Below are positions 7,962 to 15,876 of a stretch of 34,543 nt of DNA, piece after piece. The DNA is from Akkermansia sp. (GTDB lineage Bacteria > Verrucomicrobiota > Verrucomicrobiia > Verrucomicrobiales > Akkermansiaceae). A model generated the notes under the pieces. That model worked only from the letters and a program-made list of their open reading frames with translations. It had not been told where the DNA came from and searched no databases. Every line of letters starts with the position of its first letter. Position 1 is the stretch's first letter. Location: NCBI GenBank assembly GCA_017477935.1, contig JAFVIC010000077.1, positions 1 through 34,543 on the forward strand, given 5' to 3'. Position numbers and translations under genes: made by a program.

Positions 7962-7990
7962 ATTCTACCATACACCTGCGCTTCCTGCAA
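7962..7990 (-). promoter_or_regulatory. Promoter of the pheA-holB-yicC-gmk operon
   Basis: Minus-strand TTGCAG, a 17-bp spacer and TAGAAT, the same -10 box as ispG and the lipoprotein gene. The predicted start is near 7955. No attenuator leader peptide rich in Phe codons is visible upstream. Confidence 0.7.
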
Positions 7991-8750
7991 TGCCAAAGTC
8001 TGCCCTCGATATTTTTCGCCTCTTTTTAACTTCTTTGACCGTATTTTTATTAGATTGTCTTAAATAGCTGCGCACTTATTCCAAATACAACTTGAAAATA
8101 TATGATGAAACAGGCTGTTTAAAGTCTGACAAAAATCATACAAATATATAAAATGTATTTTGTAAAAGTGTAAAACAAACCAAACATTAAAATATATGAT
8201 AAAGCGTTAAGCGTGCAAGATGTCGCTCCGGAATGGTTCTTCTGCCGACCAGCTGCGATGCGGAGTCTCCTCTGAAAAAAACAAAAGAACTATACCCCGA
8301 TGGGAAAAGAAGGCAATGCGCCCTTGTGAAAAAATCGTCGTCTCGGGTAGGTATCGGACTCCGTTTTTTTACGCGGACCGAAACGTAAGTAAAAAATATA
8401 CACCCTTTAACGCAGTAGGAATATGGCAACGATATTTAACCTTTCCTTATCATCTGTGCGTCTCTGCGCGCGCCACGAAAGGGTGTAAATTTGCCTGAAA
8501 AAGTGAGAAATGGGGGATTTTGGCTCGAGAATGGGCTTAAAAGTGAGATTTTTGACGTGTCCTGCGCTTGTAAAGTAGGTTTACAGGAATGGGAACTCTT
8601 GAAAGGCGTTGGTAGAAAGGTGAGAGTAGTCGCGTTTTTGTGGAGTGAAAAGTCTCGAAATTATCTGAAAAGTGCCTCAAAAAGAGCAAAAATGCGTAAA
8701 AAACGGCTATAATAGTAAAGCAGGCTTTAACACCGAAAAGATTTAAATAA

Positions 8751-8770
8751 ATGTTGCGGTCTTGCAACAT
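8751..8770. repeat. Short perfect inverted repeat
   Basis: ATGTTGC and GCAACAT flank a 6-nt loop. There is no T-tail, so it is not an intrinsic terminator. It may be a protein-binding palindrome or chance. Confidence 0.4.
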
Positions 8771-8831
8771 GCAGAGCAAGAAAGACTAAGGCAGGTTTGG
8801 TTTCTTGGTGGTCTGTTGGATGTGGATTCGG

Positions 8832-8901
8832 GCGACCTTTCCGGCCGAAAATGTCGTTTTGGGAAGTCCCGAGGCTTGTTTTTCGGCCGGAAACCGGTCG
8901 C
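8832..8901. repeat. Long inverted repeat upstream of the DUF2157 promoter
   Basis: Left arm 8832-8851 pairs with right arm 8880-8901 as 14 bp plus 6 bp, separated by one 2-nt bulge (CC at 8894-8895), with a 28-nt loop. Neither strand has a T-tail, so termination is unlikely. It ends 31 bp before the -35 box of the next operon. Confidence 0.85.
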
Positions 8902-8932
8902 TCGCGCGGAGAAAAGTTCCCCGATTTTGAGC

Positions 8933-8961
8933 TTGCAATCTGAGCCCGGTCTGTTCATAAT
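8933..8961 (+). promoter_or_regulatory. Promoter of the DUF2157-ruvC operon
   Basis: TTGCAA, a 17-bp spacer and CATAAT. The expected start near 8968 leaves a leader of about 22 nt before the ATG at 8990, without a recognisable Shine-Dalgarno sequence. Confidence 0.75.
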
Positions 8962-8989
8962 GGTGAAGTAACGCTGGGACCCCGTATCC

Positions 8990-10201
8990 ATGAAAAGAAA
9001 AGACGTAGAACAAATGCAGGCAGCCGGACTTATTACGCCGGAACAGGCTGCTGCCATAACGGAGCATTTCCGCCTGCAGGACGGGCGGGGGTGGCGCTGG
9101 TTGCTCATTTGCCTGTGCGCGCTGGCCGGCGGATTGATAGTAGCAGGTATCATTATGCTTATATCGGCCAATTGGTATGATATACCACCCGTGGTGAAAA
9201 TGGGCTGCGCGATGTTGCTGCTGCTGCTCTGCTGGCTGGGCTGGGCGATGCAGCGTGCTCAACGACCGATGGTGGCGGAGGTGTTAGGATTTTGCGGGGC
9301 CGGCATGTGGCTGGGGTGTATTGCTCTCTATGGTCAGATTTTTCAGTTGCAGAATCCTTTTGTCGAGGGATTCACACTCTTTTTTGCAGGTATCGTGTTT
9401 CTGCCGTTTATCTGTCGGCAGCGCCTGTTGATATGGGTGGTTGCAGTGTGCTCGTTTGTGGAGTTGGCGCTTTTGTGCTGCTCTCGCGGCAGCTACCTGA
9501 GCTTGCGCTCGGTATGGCCTGCGGTGGACTGGGATGAATATATGATTGCGGCGCTGCCACTGCTGGGTGGTTTGTGGTGGGCGTTGGCTGAGCGTTGGCG
9601 AGTTGCCGGCGAGCGGTGGGCGGGTTACAGTTGGCTTGCTCCCGTATTGCTGTTGGTTGGGGTGAGTGCCGCGCAGAGTATGATGTATGTTCACGGTTAT
9701 TTCCCGGAAGTAGATGTGGTGTTCTGGGGCGAGCTGGCGGTGCTGCCACTGCTGTTGCTGTGCCTGAAGTCGCGAGGAGTCGCTTGGTTGCCATGGTGCT
9801 GTGTGGTGATTGTCATCAGCCTGTGTCTTCCCGCAGTGATGGGGGTAGCTTGCGTACGCGAGATGATGTGTGATTTCTCGCTGAATGGCGAGCGATATGC
9901 AGCCCTTGTACCTGAGTGGGCAGGGCGTTTATCCGGGATAGTGGTTTACATGCTTTTCGCGCTGCTCATGATTTACAGTGGATGGCGAGCCCTGCGCCTG
10001 AGTTGGATTAACATCGGTTCGCTCATGGTAATTTATGCCGCCATTGCGCTCGTGGCAGATGTGCTTGATAGTTACACCTTCTCCGGTCTGGTGCTGGTGG
10101 TGACCGGTTTGTTGATGCTGGGCATGGGCTGGTTGCTTGAAAAGGGGAGGCGCCACCTAGTGAAATCCGTGAAAGAGGCTCAATCGACCACAACTCTTTA
10201 A
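8990..10201 (+). CDS. DUF2157 domain integral membrane protein
   Basis: The 403-residue protein starts with a soluble segment (about 1-40; helical, with GLITPEQAAAI) typical of DUF2157 N-termini. This is followed by roughly ten hydrophobic membrane helices. The first has the family's characteristic form in which a glycine/alanine-rich helix leads into the loop SANWYDIPP (about residues 61-69). DUF2157 proteins are widespread inner-membrane proteins of unknown function. They are usually encoded immediately before a GDYXXLXY protein, as here with a gap of 4 bp. The pair is probably one functional unit. It opens an operon that also carries ruvC and a sugar-nucleotide reductase, which may simply be co-transcribed. 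Confidence 0.85.
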   Translation: MKRKDVEQMQAAGLITPEQAAAITEHFRLQDGRGWRWLLICLCALAGGLIVAGIIMLISANWYDIPPVVKMGCAMLLLLLCWLGWAMQRAQRPMVAEVLGFCGAGMWLGCIALYGQIFQLQNPFVEGFTLFFAGIVFLPFICRQRLLIWVVAVCSFVELALLCCSRGSYLSLRSVWPAVDWDEYMIAALPLLGGLWWALAERWRVAGERWAGYSWLAPVLLLVGVSAAQSMMYVHGYFPEVDVVFWGELAVLPLLLLCLKSRGVAWLPWCCVVIVISLCLPAVMGVACVREMMCDFSLNGERYAALVPEWAGRLSGIVVYMLFALLMIYSGWRALRLSWINIGSLMVIYAAIALVADVLDSYTFSGLVLVVTGLLMLGMGWLLEKGRRHLVKSVKEAQSTTTL

Positions 10202-10205
10202 GACG

Positions 10206-11045
10206 ATGAAAAAACGACTTTCTCTTATTGCTGTTTTTGTGATTGTGGTGGCTCAGCTCGGCTGGCTGGGCTACAACTATCACGCCCGCAGGGTAGAGCT
10301 GGCTGTGGCGCCCACCCTGCTGGTTGAGTGTGATGCCTTCGACCCCCGCGATTTTTTCCGAGGTGATTATGTGAGCTTCGATTGCAAGTTCACCTACCCG
10401 ATGGAAGATCCGCTGTTCCTCGATTTGTTCCACTGGAATGAGTGTATGCCAAGCCGGCTCTCCCGGGATGAAGTGGCGGAGGGTATCACCGTGCAGCCCC
10501 TGCCGGCGCGGGCTGCTACTAACCCTGATTCCATAGAGATTGCTATAGACGGTTGGCAAAGGAGGATTGATGAAAAACTGGTCGGTTATTGGGTGGCCGG
10601 TGCTGACGGAAAGTCGAAGCTGACCCGTGTGGTGAAACTCGGCAGTAGTGGGGATGTCCCACACCCCGGCGAGATGCGTACCCACCTGAGAGCTAGCTGG
10701 AATTATGACGAGGAAGAAGACGCGAAGGTACGGCGAGTGCGGGGGGAGATAGAGCTCGTGTTAGTTCCGCACGAGCAGGCCGATGCCTGGTTCCGATACC
10801 GTTTCTATGTGCCGGAGAATACCGGAGAGCCCCACCGCGCCTGGCGAAGTCTGGATGCGAATCAGGGTTCACTCCCCCTCAATCGCATTCGCTCCACGGT
10901 TGAGTTCGCCTGTCGCGAACGCGATGGTCTGGTTGCGAAACAGCTCTATATTAACGATATACCCTGGGTGCAGGCTGTGCGGATGATGGAGCAGGGGACT
11001 TTCCCGCTGCTGCCCGAGCAGCCCACCGCCGCAGAGCAGAACTGA
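10206..11045 (+). CDS. GDYXXLXY domain membrane-anchored protein
   Basis: The 279-residue protein has one N-terminal hydrophobic segment (about 5-22) that is either a signal anchor or a signal peptide. The rest is a soluble part predicted to lie outside the inner membrane. The diagnostic motif appears as FFRGDYVSFDCKF (GDY at about 53-55), close to the usual GDY-x-x-L-x-Y. A second conserved stretch near residues 195-205 (WFRYRFYVPE) fits the same family. Its role is unknown; it is normally paired with a DUF2157 protein, as here. The sequence matches family length. Confidence 0.82.
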   Translation: MKKRLSLIAVFVIVVAQLGWLGYNYHARRVELAVAPTLLVECDAFDPRDFFRGDYVSFDCKFTYPMEDPLFLDLFHWNECMPSRLSRDEVAEGITVQPLPARAATNPDSIEIAIDGWQRRIDEKLVGYWVAGADGKSKLTRVVKLGSSGDVPHPGEMRTHLRASWNYDEEEDAKVRRVRGEIELVLVPHEQADAWFRYRFYVPENTGEPHRAWRSLDANQGSLPLNRIRSTVEFACRERDGLVAKQLYINDIPWVQAVRMMEQGTFPLLPEQPTAAEQN

Positions 11046-11054
11046 TGTGAGCCC

Positions 11055-11561
11055 ATGCGAGTTCTTTCTATTGACCCCGCCATTCGTAATACGGGATTTG
11101 CCGTGCTTGACGGTGACCACCGCGAGGCAGTGGCTCTCGAGTACGGCACACTTTCGCTGCCGCAGAAATTGCCGCAGAGCCGTTGCCTGCTGGCCATTCA
11201 CGAAAAAGTCTGCTCGCTCATCGAGCAGTATCGACCCGATGAACTGGCTATCGAGGCTATCATCTATGTGCAGTCTCACCGAACCGCTATCACCATGGGC
11301 TCGGCTCGAGCTGCCACAGTGTTGGCTGCCGCTCGCTACGACCTGCCTATCATGGAGTACCCGCCCAGCTGTGTGAAACTGGCCACCGTCGGCCGGGGCG
11401 GGGCAGGTAAGCCACAGGTGGCTTTTATGATGCGTGCCCTGCTGCACCTCACCGAAATGCCTGCGCCCGATGCGGCGGATGCTCTGGCCATCGGCTACTC
11501 TCACCTCGCAGCCTGCGACCCGCTGCGAGCTCATCTTTTCCGCGAACGAAAATACATATAA
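11055..11561 (+). CDS. ruvC: Crossover junction endodeoxyribonuclease RuvC
   Basis: RuvC resolves Holliday junctions during recombination and repair together with RuvAB. The 168-residue protein has the four catalytic acidic residues of the family in order: D7 (in MRVLSID), E67 (in LAIEAI), D139 and D142 (in PAPDAADALA). The spacing matches the E. coli enzyme (D7, E66, D138, D141). The G-K-P-Q-V segment near residue 118 is the DNA-contacting loop. It starts 9 bp after the GDYXXLXY gene and its TAA shares one base with the ATG of the next gene. Confidence 0.96.
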   Translation: MRVLSIDPAIRNTGFAVLDGDHREAVALEYGTLSLPQKLPQSRCLLAIHEKVCSLIEQYRPDELAIEAIIYVQSHRTAITMGSARAATVLAAARYDLPIMEYPPSCVKLATVGRGGAGKPQVAFMMRALLHLTEMPAPDAADALAIGYSHLAACDPLRAHLFRERKYI

Positions 11562-12445
11562 TGAAGTTGCTTTTATTCGGCGGCAGTGGCCGCACGGGAC
11601 AAGTGATGCAGCGTGCCGCCACCGCGGCAGGTTGGCAGGTGTGCGCGCCCTCGCATGGCGAGTGTGATTTGGCGGATGCTCAGGCTCTGACGGCTACCGT
11701 GCTCAACTCGGGCGCGGCGGCTGTGGTGAACTGCGCTGCTGTCAGCGGGCTTGAGGCCTGCCTGGATGACCCTCTCACCGCCCACCTGGTGAATGCCGTG
11801 GCGCCGGCGACCATGGCGCTGGCCTGTCGCCACACAGGGGCGCGCTTTGTGCACCTCTCCACCGACTATGTGCTCGAGGGCGTGAAAGCCGGCCTGAAAA
11901 ACGAAAGCACCAAGTGCAAGCCCGCCAATGTCTACGGATTGAGCAAGCGCGAGGGCGAGCAACAGGTGGCAGAGGCTTTGGCTGCGGCGCTTGTGCTGCG
12001 CGTGTCGTGGGTCTGCGGCAATCCTGCCAAGCCTTCTTTCGTGGAAGCTACGTTGGGCAAGGCGCTCAGTGGTGCTCCCCTGGCTGCTATTGCCGATAAG
12101 TATTCTCTGCCGACGGATGCCGCCGACATCGCTCGTGTGGTGCTTGAGCTGCTGCCGAAGCCCGTCAGCGGGGTGTTCCACCTGTGCTCCGGTGGTGAGC
12201 CGCTCAGTTGGTATGACTGTGCTCTTATAGCCTTGCAGCATGCTGTGGCTATAGGCGCGCTGCCCGTGTTACCGCCCATGGAGCGACAGCTGCTGGCACA
12301 GGCTACCTTCTTCCGCGAGGTGCGTCCCCGTCACACCGCTATGAGCAACGAGCGCCTCTGTTCCCTGGGTATCAGCATGCCCTCTGCCACCTTGACTTTG
12401 CAGCGAGTGGCGGGGCGATACCTGGCGAGCCGGTTGAACAAATAA
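11561..12445 (+). CDS. RmlD-like sugar-nucleotide reductase (extended SDR family)
   Basis: The 294-residue protein is an NAD(P)-binding short-chain dehydrogenase of the dTDP-4-dehydrorhamnose reductase type. It has the cofactor motif GGSGRTG (7-13), NCAA (57-60), the S/T active-site strand LSTDYV (99-104) and the catalytic pair Y125-x-x-x-K129 (YGLSK). A C-terminal substrate domain shows GVFHLCSGG. No other rhamnose genes lie nearby, so the substrate cannot be assigned. It starts inside the ruvC stop codon (1-bp overlap) and ends the operon before a hairpin terminator. Confidence 0.85.
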   Translation: MKLLLFGGSGRTGQVMQRAATAAGWQVCAPSHGECDLADAQALTATVLNSGAAAVVNCAAVSGLEACLDDPLTAHLVNAVAPATMALACRHTGARFVHLSTDYVLEGVKAGLKNESTKCKPANVYGLSKREGEQQVAEALAAALVLRVSWVCGNPAKPSFVEATLGKALSGAPLAAIADKYSLPTDAADIARVVLELLPKPVSGVFHLCSGGEPLSWYDCALIALQHAVAIGALPVLPPMERQLLAQATFFREVRPRHTAMSNERLCSLGISMPSATLTLQRVAGRYLASRLNK

Positions 12446-12483
12446 GGCCACGATTTGTTAGCCTTCAGATTTTGAAACAGCTC

Positions 12484-12525
12484 TACAAATAAGCCGGCGG
12501 GGTGTGTCCCGGCCGGCTTATTTTC
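12484..12525. terminator. Bidirectional terminator between the reductase gene and the tandem thioredoxin gene
   Basis: AAGCCGGC (12491-12498) pairs with GCCGGCTT (12512-12519), extended inward by GGG/CCC with one bulge. The plus strand continues with ATTTTC and the minus strand with ATTTGTA, so both convergent transcripts can stop here. Confidence 0.7.
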
Positions 12526-12533
12526 AGGGAAAA

Positions 12534-13631
12534 TCAATTTTCTCCCTTTCGAGCTTTCTGAGCCTTCTTCTTTATTTTCTCTGCTCGATTGGCTTCGGCA
12601 ATCGCCTCGTCTAATTCGAGCAGTATGGAACCATGCCCTTCTTTGATTACCTTGCCGTAGCGGTCAACGACTATGGCGGAGGGGTAAGATGAGGCACCCT
12701 TGTACCCGGGGACAGCGGCTACGTTAGCCGGCATGACCACCGGGAACTTGACTTTGTATTCTTTGGCGTATGCCTTGGCCTCCTCTTTGGTTTTGTCTCC
12801 GCTAACGAGTATGAGTTCGACCTTCTTGCCCTTCAGTTTCTTGTAGTCTTCTACAATTTTCGGCATTATTGCTCGGCAGGGGCCGCACCAGCTGGCTGAG
12901 TGCAGGAACGCGTAGTAACGGGCTTTGGACGAGGGTTTGCCGGATAGGAAGTCTACTTTTTTCAGGGCATCGCCTACAGTGGGGGGCGGGGTATCATCTG
13001 CTCCCTCGGTTGAAGTGTCTCCCGGAACGGGGACATCGGGGGCGTCTTTGATGGTATAGTCGCGCCAGCGCCTGACAGCGCTGCCGTGCGCAGTGGCAAG
13101 AATTTTGCCGTTGCTATCCACAAAAACAGCGGCGGGAATACCGCTTATTTGCGGCTGTTCGGGCAGTTGGGGCATTTTGCCTTTGGCTATGACCGGGAAG
13201 GTGCCCTTGTTGGAGTTGACGAATTCGAGAGCTTTGGCCGGGTCCTGGTCCGCGCTCGCGAGTATGAGTTCAACCTGCCCGCTCTTGCGGATATTCGGGT
13301 ATTCAGCAGCAATTTTGGGCATTTCCATACGGCAGGGACCGCACCAGCTGGCCGAGTGCAGGAAGATGAAAAACTTTGCCTTCAGGTTGGGGCGGGCACC
13401 TGTCATGTACTCTGCACCTTGTAGGAGCTGACCGATGGTGGAAAGCCCGGCCTCTTCTGTTTCAGCTTTTTCTTCAGCGGGCTCAGAGCTTTTTTTCTTA
13501 CTCTTACTCTTTTTCTTTTTACCTTTGGTGGTTTTGAGCGTGGCGGGGGTGTCGTCTGCCACAGCCTGTGTGGGCAGAGCCCAGCAGCAGAGCCCCAGTA
13601 GGAGTGTGGCGAGTATGTGAGTATATTTCAT
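12534..13631 (-). CDS. Exported protein with two thioredoxin-like domains
   Basis: The 365-residue protein has a signal peptide (1 to about 25, ending AVA) and a very basic Lys/Ser stretch (about 36-48). Two thioredoxin/TlpA-like domains follow. The first carries WCGPC at 96-100 with a cis-proline strand at GIPAAVF (about 164-170). The second carries WCGPC at 248-252 with SYPSAIV (about 316-322). Both have the HSASWCGPCR context and a D-x-x-G-K strand, so they look like an internal duplication. The linker (about 198-218) is Pro/Asp-rich. Both CxxC sites are intact, suggesting a periplasmic disulfide reductase or peroxide-related role. It is monocistronic with its own promoter. Confidence 0.87.
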   Translation of the reverse strand: MKYTHILATLLLGLCCWALPTQAVADDTPATLKTTKGKKKKSKSKKKSSEPAEEKAETEEAGLSTIGQLLQGAEYMTGARPNLKAKFFIFLHSASWCGPCRMEMPKIAAEYPNIRKSGQVELILASADQDPAKALEFVNSNKGTFPVIAKGKMPQLPEQPQISGIPAAVFVDSNGKILATAHGSAVRRWRDYTIKDAPDVPVPGDTSTEGADDTPPPTVGDALKKVDFLSGKPSSKARYYAFLHSASWCGPCRAIMPKIVEDYKKLKGKKVELILVSGDKTKEEAKAYAKEYKVKFPVVMPANVAAVPGYKGASSYPSAIVVDRYGKVIKEGHGSILLELDEAIAEANRAEKIKKKAQKARKGEN

Positions 13632-13640
13632 GACAACCTC

Positions 13641-13670
13641 ATGCTACCATATTTCTGCGCTTGTAGTCAA
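13641..13670 (-). promoter_or_regulatory. Promoter of the tandem thioredoxin gene
   Basis: Minus-strand TTGACT, an 18-bp spacer and TAGCAT. The predicted start near 13634 leaves about 3 nt before the ATG, so the transcript would be nearly leaderless. Confidence 0.55.
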
Positions 13671-13744
13671 TAGTAAAAAACAATATCATATAAAAGGTGT
13701 CGGAAATAACGTGTCGGAATCCCCCGGCGGTGGAGTGAACTCAA

Positions 13745-14659
13745 TCAGTCCGGGAAAGCGAGTGTTTTGAACCAGCCGTCGCGCGGGGTGTGGGTATTGG
13801 GGAAGATGGCACGTGCAACGTCTCGGTATGATTTGGGGTTGGGTAGCGAGGGGCTGTAGTGAGTGAGCCACAGTTCCTTCACGCCGCCGGCCTGTGCTGC
13901 CAGGCGTGCGGCCTCCGAGAAGAGCATGTGCTTATTTTCGCGCGCCTTGGGCAGGCTTTCATCGTCACCGTACATACCTTCGCAGATGAATAAATCGGAA
14001 TCCGCTGCTGCGGTGGCTATGGAGGCTACGGGGCGGGAATCTGTGCAGTAGGTGAGCTTGAGTCCGCGGCGCACGGGGCCGAGCACCATGTCGGGGGTAA
14101 AGGTACGCCCGTCGGTATGTTCGATAATTTCGCCCTTTTGCAGTCGTTTCCAGTATTCGAGGGGGATTTCCTGTTCTCTGGCGCGTGTTGCGTCAAATTT
14201 ACCGCCACGGGGCAGGGTGAAACTGTAACCGTAGCAGGGCATGCCGTGCTGGACTGCGAAGGCTCGTACATCGCAGTCCAGGAAATACATGAGCTCATCG
14301 TCCCCGAAGAGTTCGCTGACCTGTACTTCGAAGGGCAGACTGCCGGCAATGGTGCGCAAACCATTGACGGCGCGCTCCGTACCGGTCGGGCCAACAATGC
14401 TGACCGGTTCGGTACGCCCCATGTTACCCATGGTGAGCAGCAGACCGGGTAAACCGCTGATGTGGTCGGCATGCAGGTGGGTGATGAGTATTTTGTCTAC
14501 CGGTTTAAGGCTCATGCCGGCTTTCTGTGCAGCGATTTGGGTGCCTTCGCCGCAGTCAACGAGCACAGCATGACCCTGGTAGCGCACCATCAGCGAGGTG
14601 AGCCACCTGTTCACCAGCGGCTGAGTGCCGCCGGTTCCGAGCAGACAGATATCGAGCAT
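13745..14659 (-). CDS. rnz: Ribonuclease Z
   Basis: RNase Z is the metallo-beta-lactamase endonuclease that matures tRNA 3' ends, essential where CCA is not encoded, as in both tRNAs of this window. The 304-residue protein has the zinc motif THLHADHISG (HLHADH at 61-66) and a flexible-arm region. Downstream ligands are seen at HG near 138, TDS in YCTDSRP and the C-terminal THYSP (H at about 267). The length matches the short form of RNase Z. It lies 28 bp after metK and is the last gene of the U32-like/metK operon; no clear hairpin terminator follows. Confidence 0.95.
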   Translation of the reverse strand: MLDICLLGTGGTQPLVNRWLTSLMVRYQGHAVLVDCGEGTQIAAQKAGMSLKPVDKILITHLHADHISGLPGLLLTMGNMGRTEPVSIVGPTGTERAVNGLRTIAGSLPFEVQVSELFGDDELMYFLDCDVRAFAVQHGMPCYGYSFTLPRGGKFDATRAREQEIPLEYWKRLQKGEIIEHTDGRTFTPDMVLGPVRRGLKLTYCTDSRPVASIATAAADSDLFICEGMYGDDESLPKARENKHMLFSEAARLAAQAGGVKELWLTHYSPSLPNPKSYRDVARAIFPNTHTPRDGWFKTLAFPD

Positions 14660-14687
14660 TGCGAATTGCGGGTGAATGTTTTGCAGA

Positions 14688-15869
14688 TTATGCCTCGCCC
14701 TTCAGTATGGCAAGTCGGGCAGGGTCGAGCTGCTCCCAGGGCAAATCAGGTCGCGAGAAGTGACCGTAATTCGTTGAACCGGCAAAGATGGGGCGGCGCA
14801 GACCGAGGGCTTTTTCCATATCTGCCGGTTTGAATGAGAACGCCCGCAGCACTCGCTCGATGATGATATCTTCGCTTACGCCGGCGGTACCGAAGGTGTC
14901 GACATCGACCATGATGGAAACCGGGCTCGCCTTGCCGATGGCATAGGCAACCTGCAGCTCGCAGCGGTCGGCCAGACCGGCAGCAACGATATGTTTGGCA
15001 ACCCAGCGGCACATGTAGGCACCGGAGCGGTCAACCTTGCTGCAATCCTTGCCCGAGAAGGCGCCGCCGCCGTGGCGCCCCATGCCGCCGTAGGTGTCTA
15101 CAATAATCTTGCGGCCTGTCAGGCCGGAGTCGCTGTGGGTGCCTCCGATGACGAAACGCCCGGTGGGGTTCATGAAGAATTCGGTTTCGGGGGTGATGAG
15201 TTCGGCGGGCAACACGCGGCGGATGAGGTCGGTGCAGAACTCGCGGATGGTGTCGATACTCACCTCTTCGGAGTGCTGGGTGCTGAGTACGACGTTGAGG
15301 ATACGGGAGGGTTTGCCGTCTTCCCCATACTCAACGGCAACCTGGCTCTTGCTGTCGGGGCGCAACCAGGCGACCTCGCCGCTGTGGCGCACGCGTGCCA
15401 GTTCAATCATGATACGGTGGGCGAACATGATGGGAGCCGGCATGAGCTCAGGAGTTTCATTGGCGGCGTAACCGAACATGATACCCTGGTCGCCTGCGCC
15501 CTGTTCGGCGCCCTCCTTGCCTTCGGCCTCGCGGGCATCCACACCCTGGGCAATGTCGGGGCTTTGGGTGGAGAGCAGGTTGGTCACGCTCAGTGTCTCG
15601 GCGTTGAAAACGGGGTCATCTGCCGGGGTGGCATAGCCGATGGCACGCACGGTGTCGCGCACCAGTTTTTCGTAGTCGATAACCGCCTGGGTCGTGATTT
15701 CGCCGGCCAGGATGACGTGGCTGTCTTTCACCAGGGTTTCGCAGGCCACGCGGCTGGCGGGGTCTTGGCTCAGGCAGGCATCTACTACGGTGTCTGAGAT
15801 AAGGTCTGCCACCTTGTCGGGGTGGCCTTCGCCAACGGATTCGGAGCTGAATATGTGGAGTCGGTTCAT
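14688..15869 (-). CDS. metK: S-adenosylmethionine synthase
   Basis: MetK makes S-adenosylmethionine from methionine and ATP. The 393-residue protein shows all family signatures: [10 protein letters not shown] (11-20), [12 protein letters not shown] (124-135) and the phosphate loop [16 protein letters not shown]. It also has the C-terminal [11 protein letters not shown]. Length is normal. Its ATG is 7 bp after the stop of the second U32-like gene, so it is co-transcribed and probably translationally coupled. No SAM riboswitch can be recognised before the operon promoter at 17902-17930; the leader there is only about 16 nt. Confidence 0.97.
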   Translation of the reverse strand: MNRLHIFSSESVGEGHPDKVADLISDTVVDACLSQDPASRVACETLVKDSHVILAGEITTQAVIDYEKLVRDTVRAIGYATPADDPVFNAETLSVTNLLSTQSPDIAQGVDAREAEGKEGAEQGAGDQGIMFGYAANETPELMPAPIMFAHRIMIELARVRHSGEVAWLRPDSKSQVAVEYGEDGKPSRILNVVLSTQHSEEVSIDTIREFCTDLIRRVLPAELITPETEFFMNPTGRFVIGGTHSDSGLTGRKIIVDTYGGMGRHGGGAFSGKDCSKVDRSGAYMCRWVAKHIVAAGLADRCELQVAYAIGKASPVSIMVDVDTFGTAGVSEDIIIERVLRAFSFKPADMEKALGLRRPIFAGSTNYGHFSRPDLPWEQLDPARLAILKGEA

Positions 15870-15876
15870 AAATCTG

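Larger units (their letters stand above)
7991..8932. other. Gene-poor 940-bp gap between two divergent operons
   Basis: The left part (about 8040-8220) is strongly AT-rich; the right part is mixed. Short open frames (8220-8498 and 8491-8712 on the plus strand, 8187-8429 on the minus) show no motif, signal peptide or initiation site. Structured DNA is present: a small perfect hairpin at 8751-8770 and a large inverted repeat at 8832-8901. A TATAAT hexamer at 8709-8714 has no matching -35 box. A small RNA or a decayed gene is possible but not supported further. Confidence 0.5.

Noticed and set aside
7060..8067. 335-codon plus-strand frame opposite pheA
   Set aside because: Opposite a three-domain P-protein with all motifs; the frame has none.
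8220..8712. Two plus-strand frames of 92 and 73 codons in the gap
   Set aside because: No motif, no signal peptide, no promoter in position, and composition unlike the neighbours.
15870..15876. SAM riboswitch in front of metK
   Set aside because: Only 7 bp separate metK from the preceding gene, and the operon leader is about 16 nt, too short for an aptamer.
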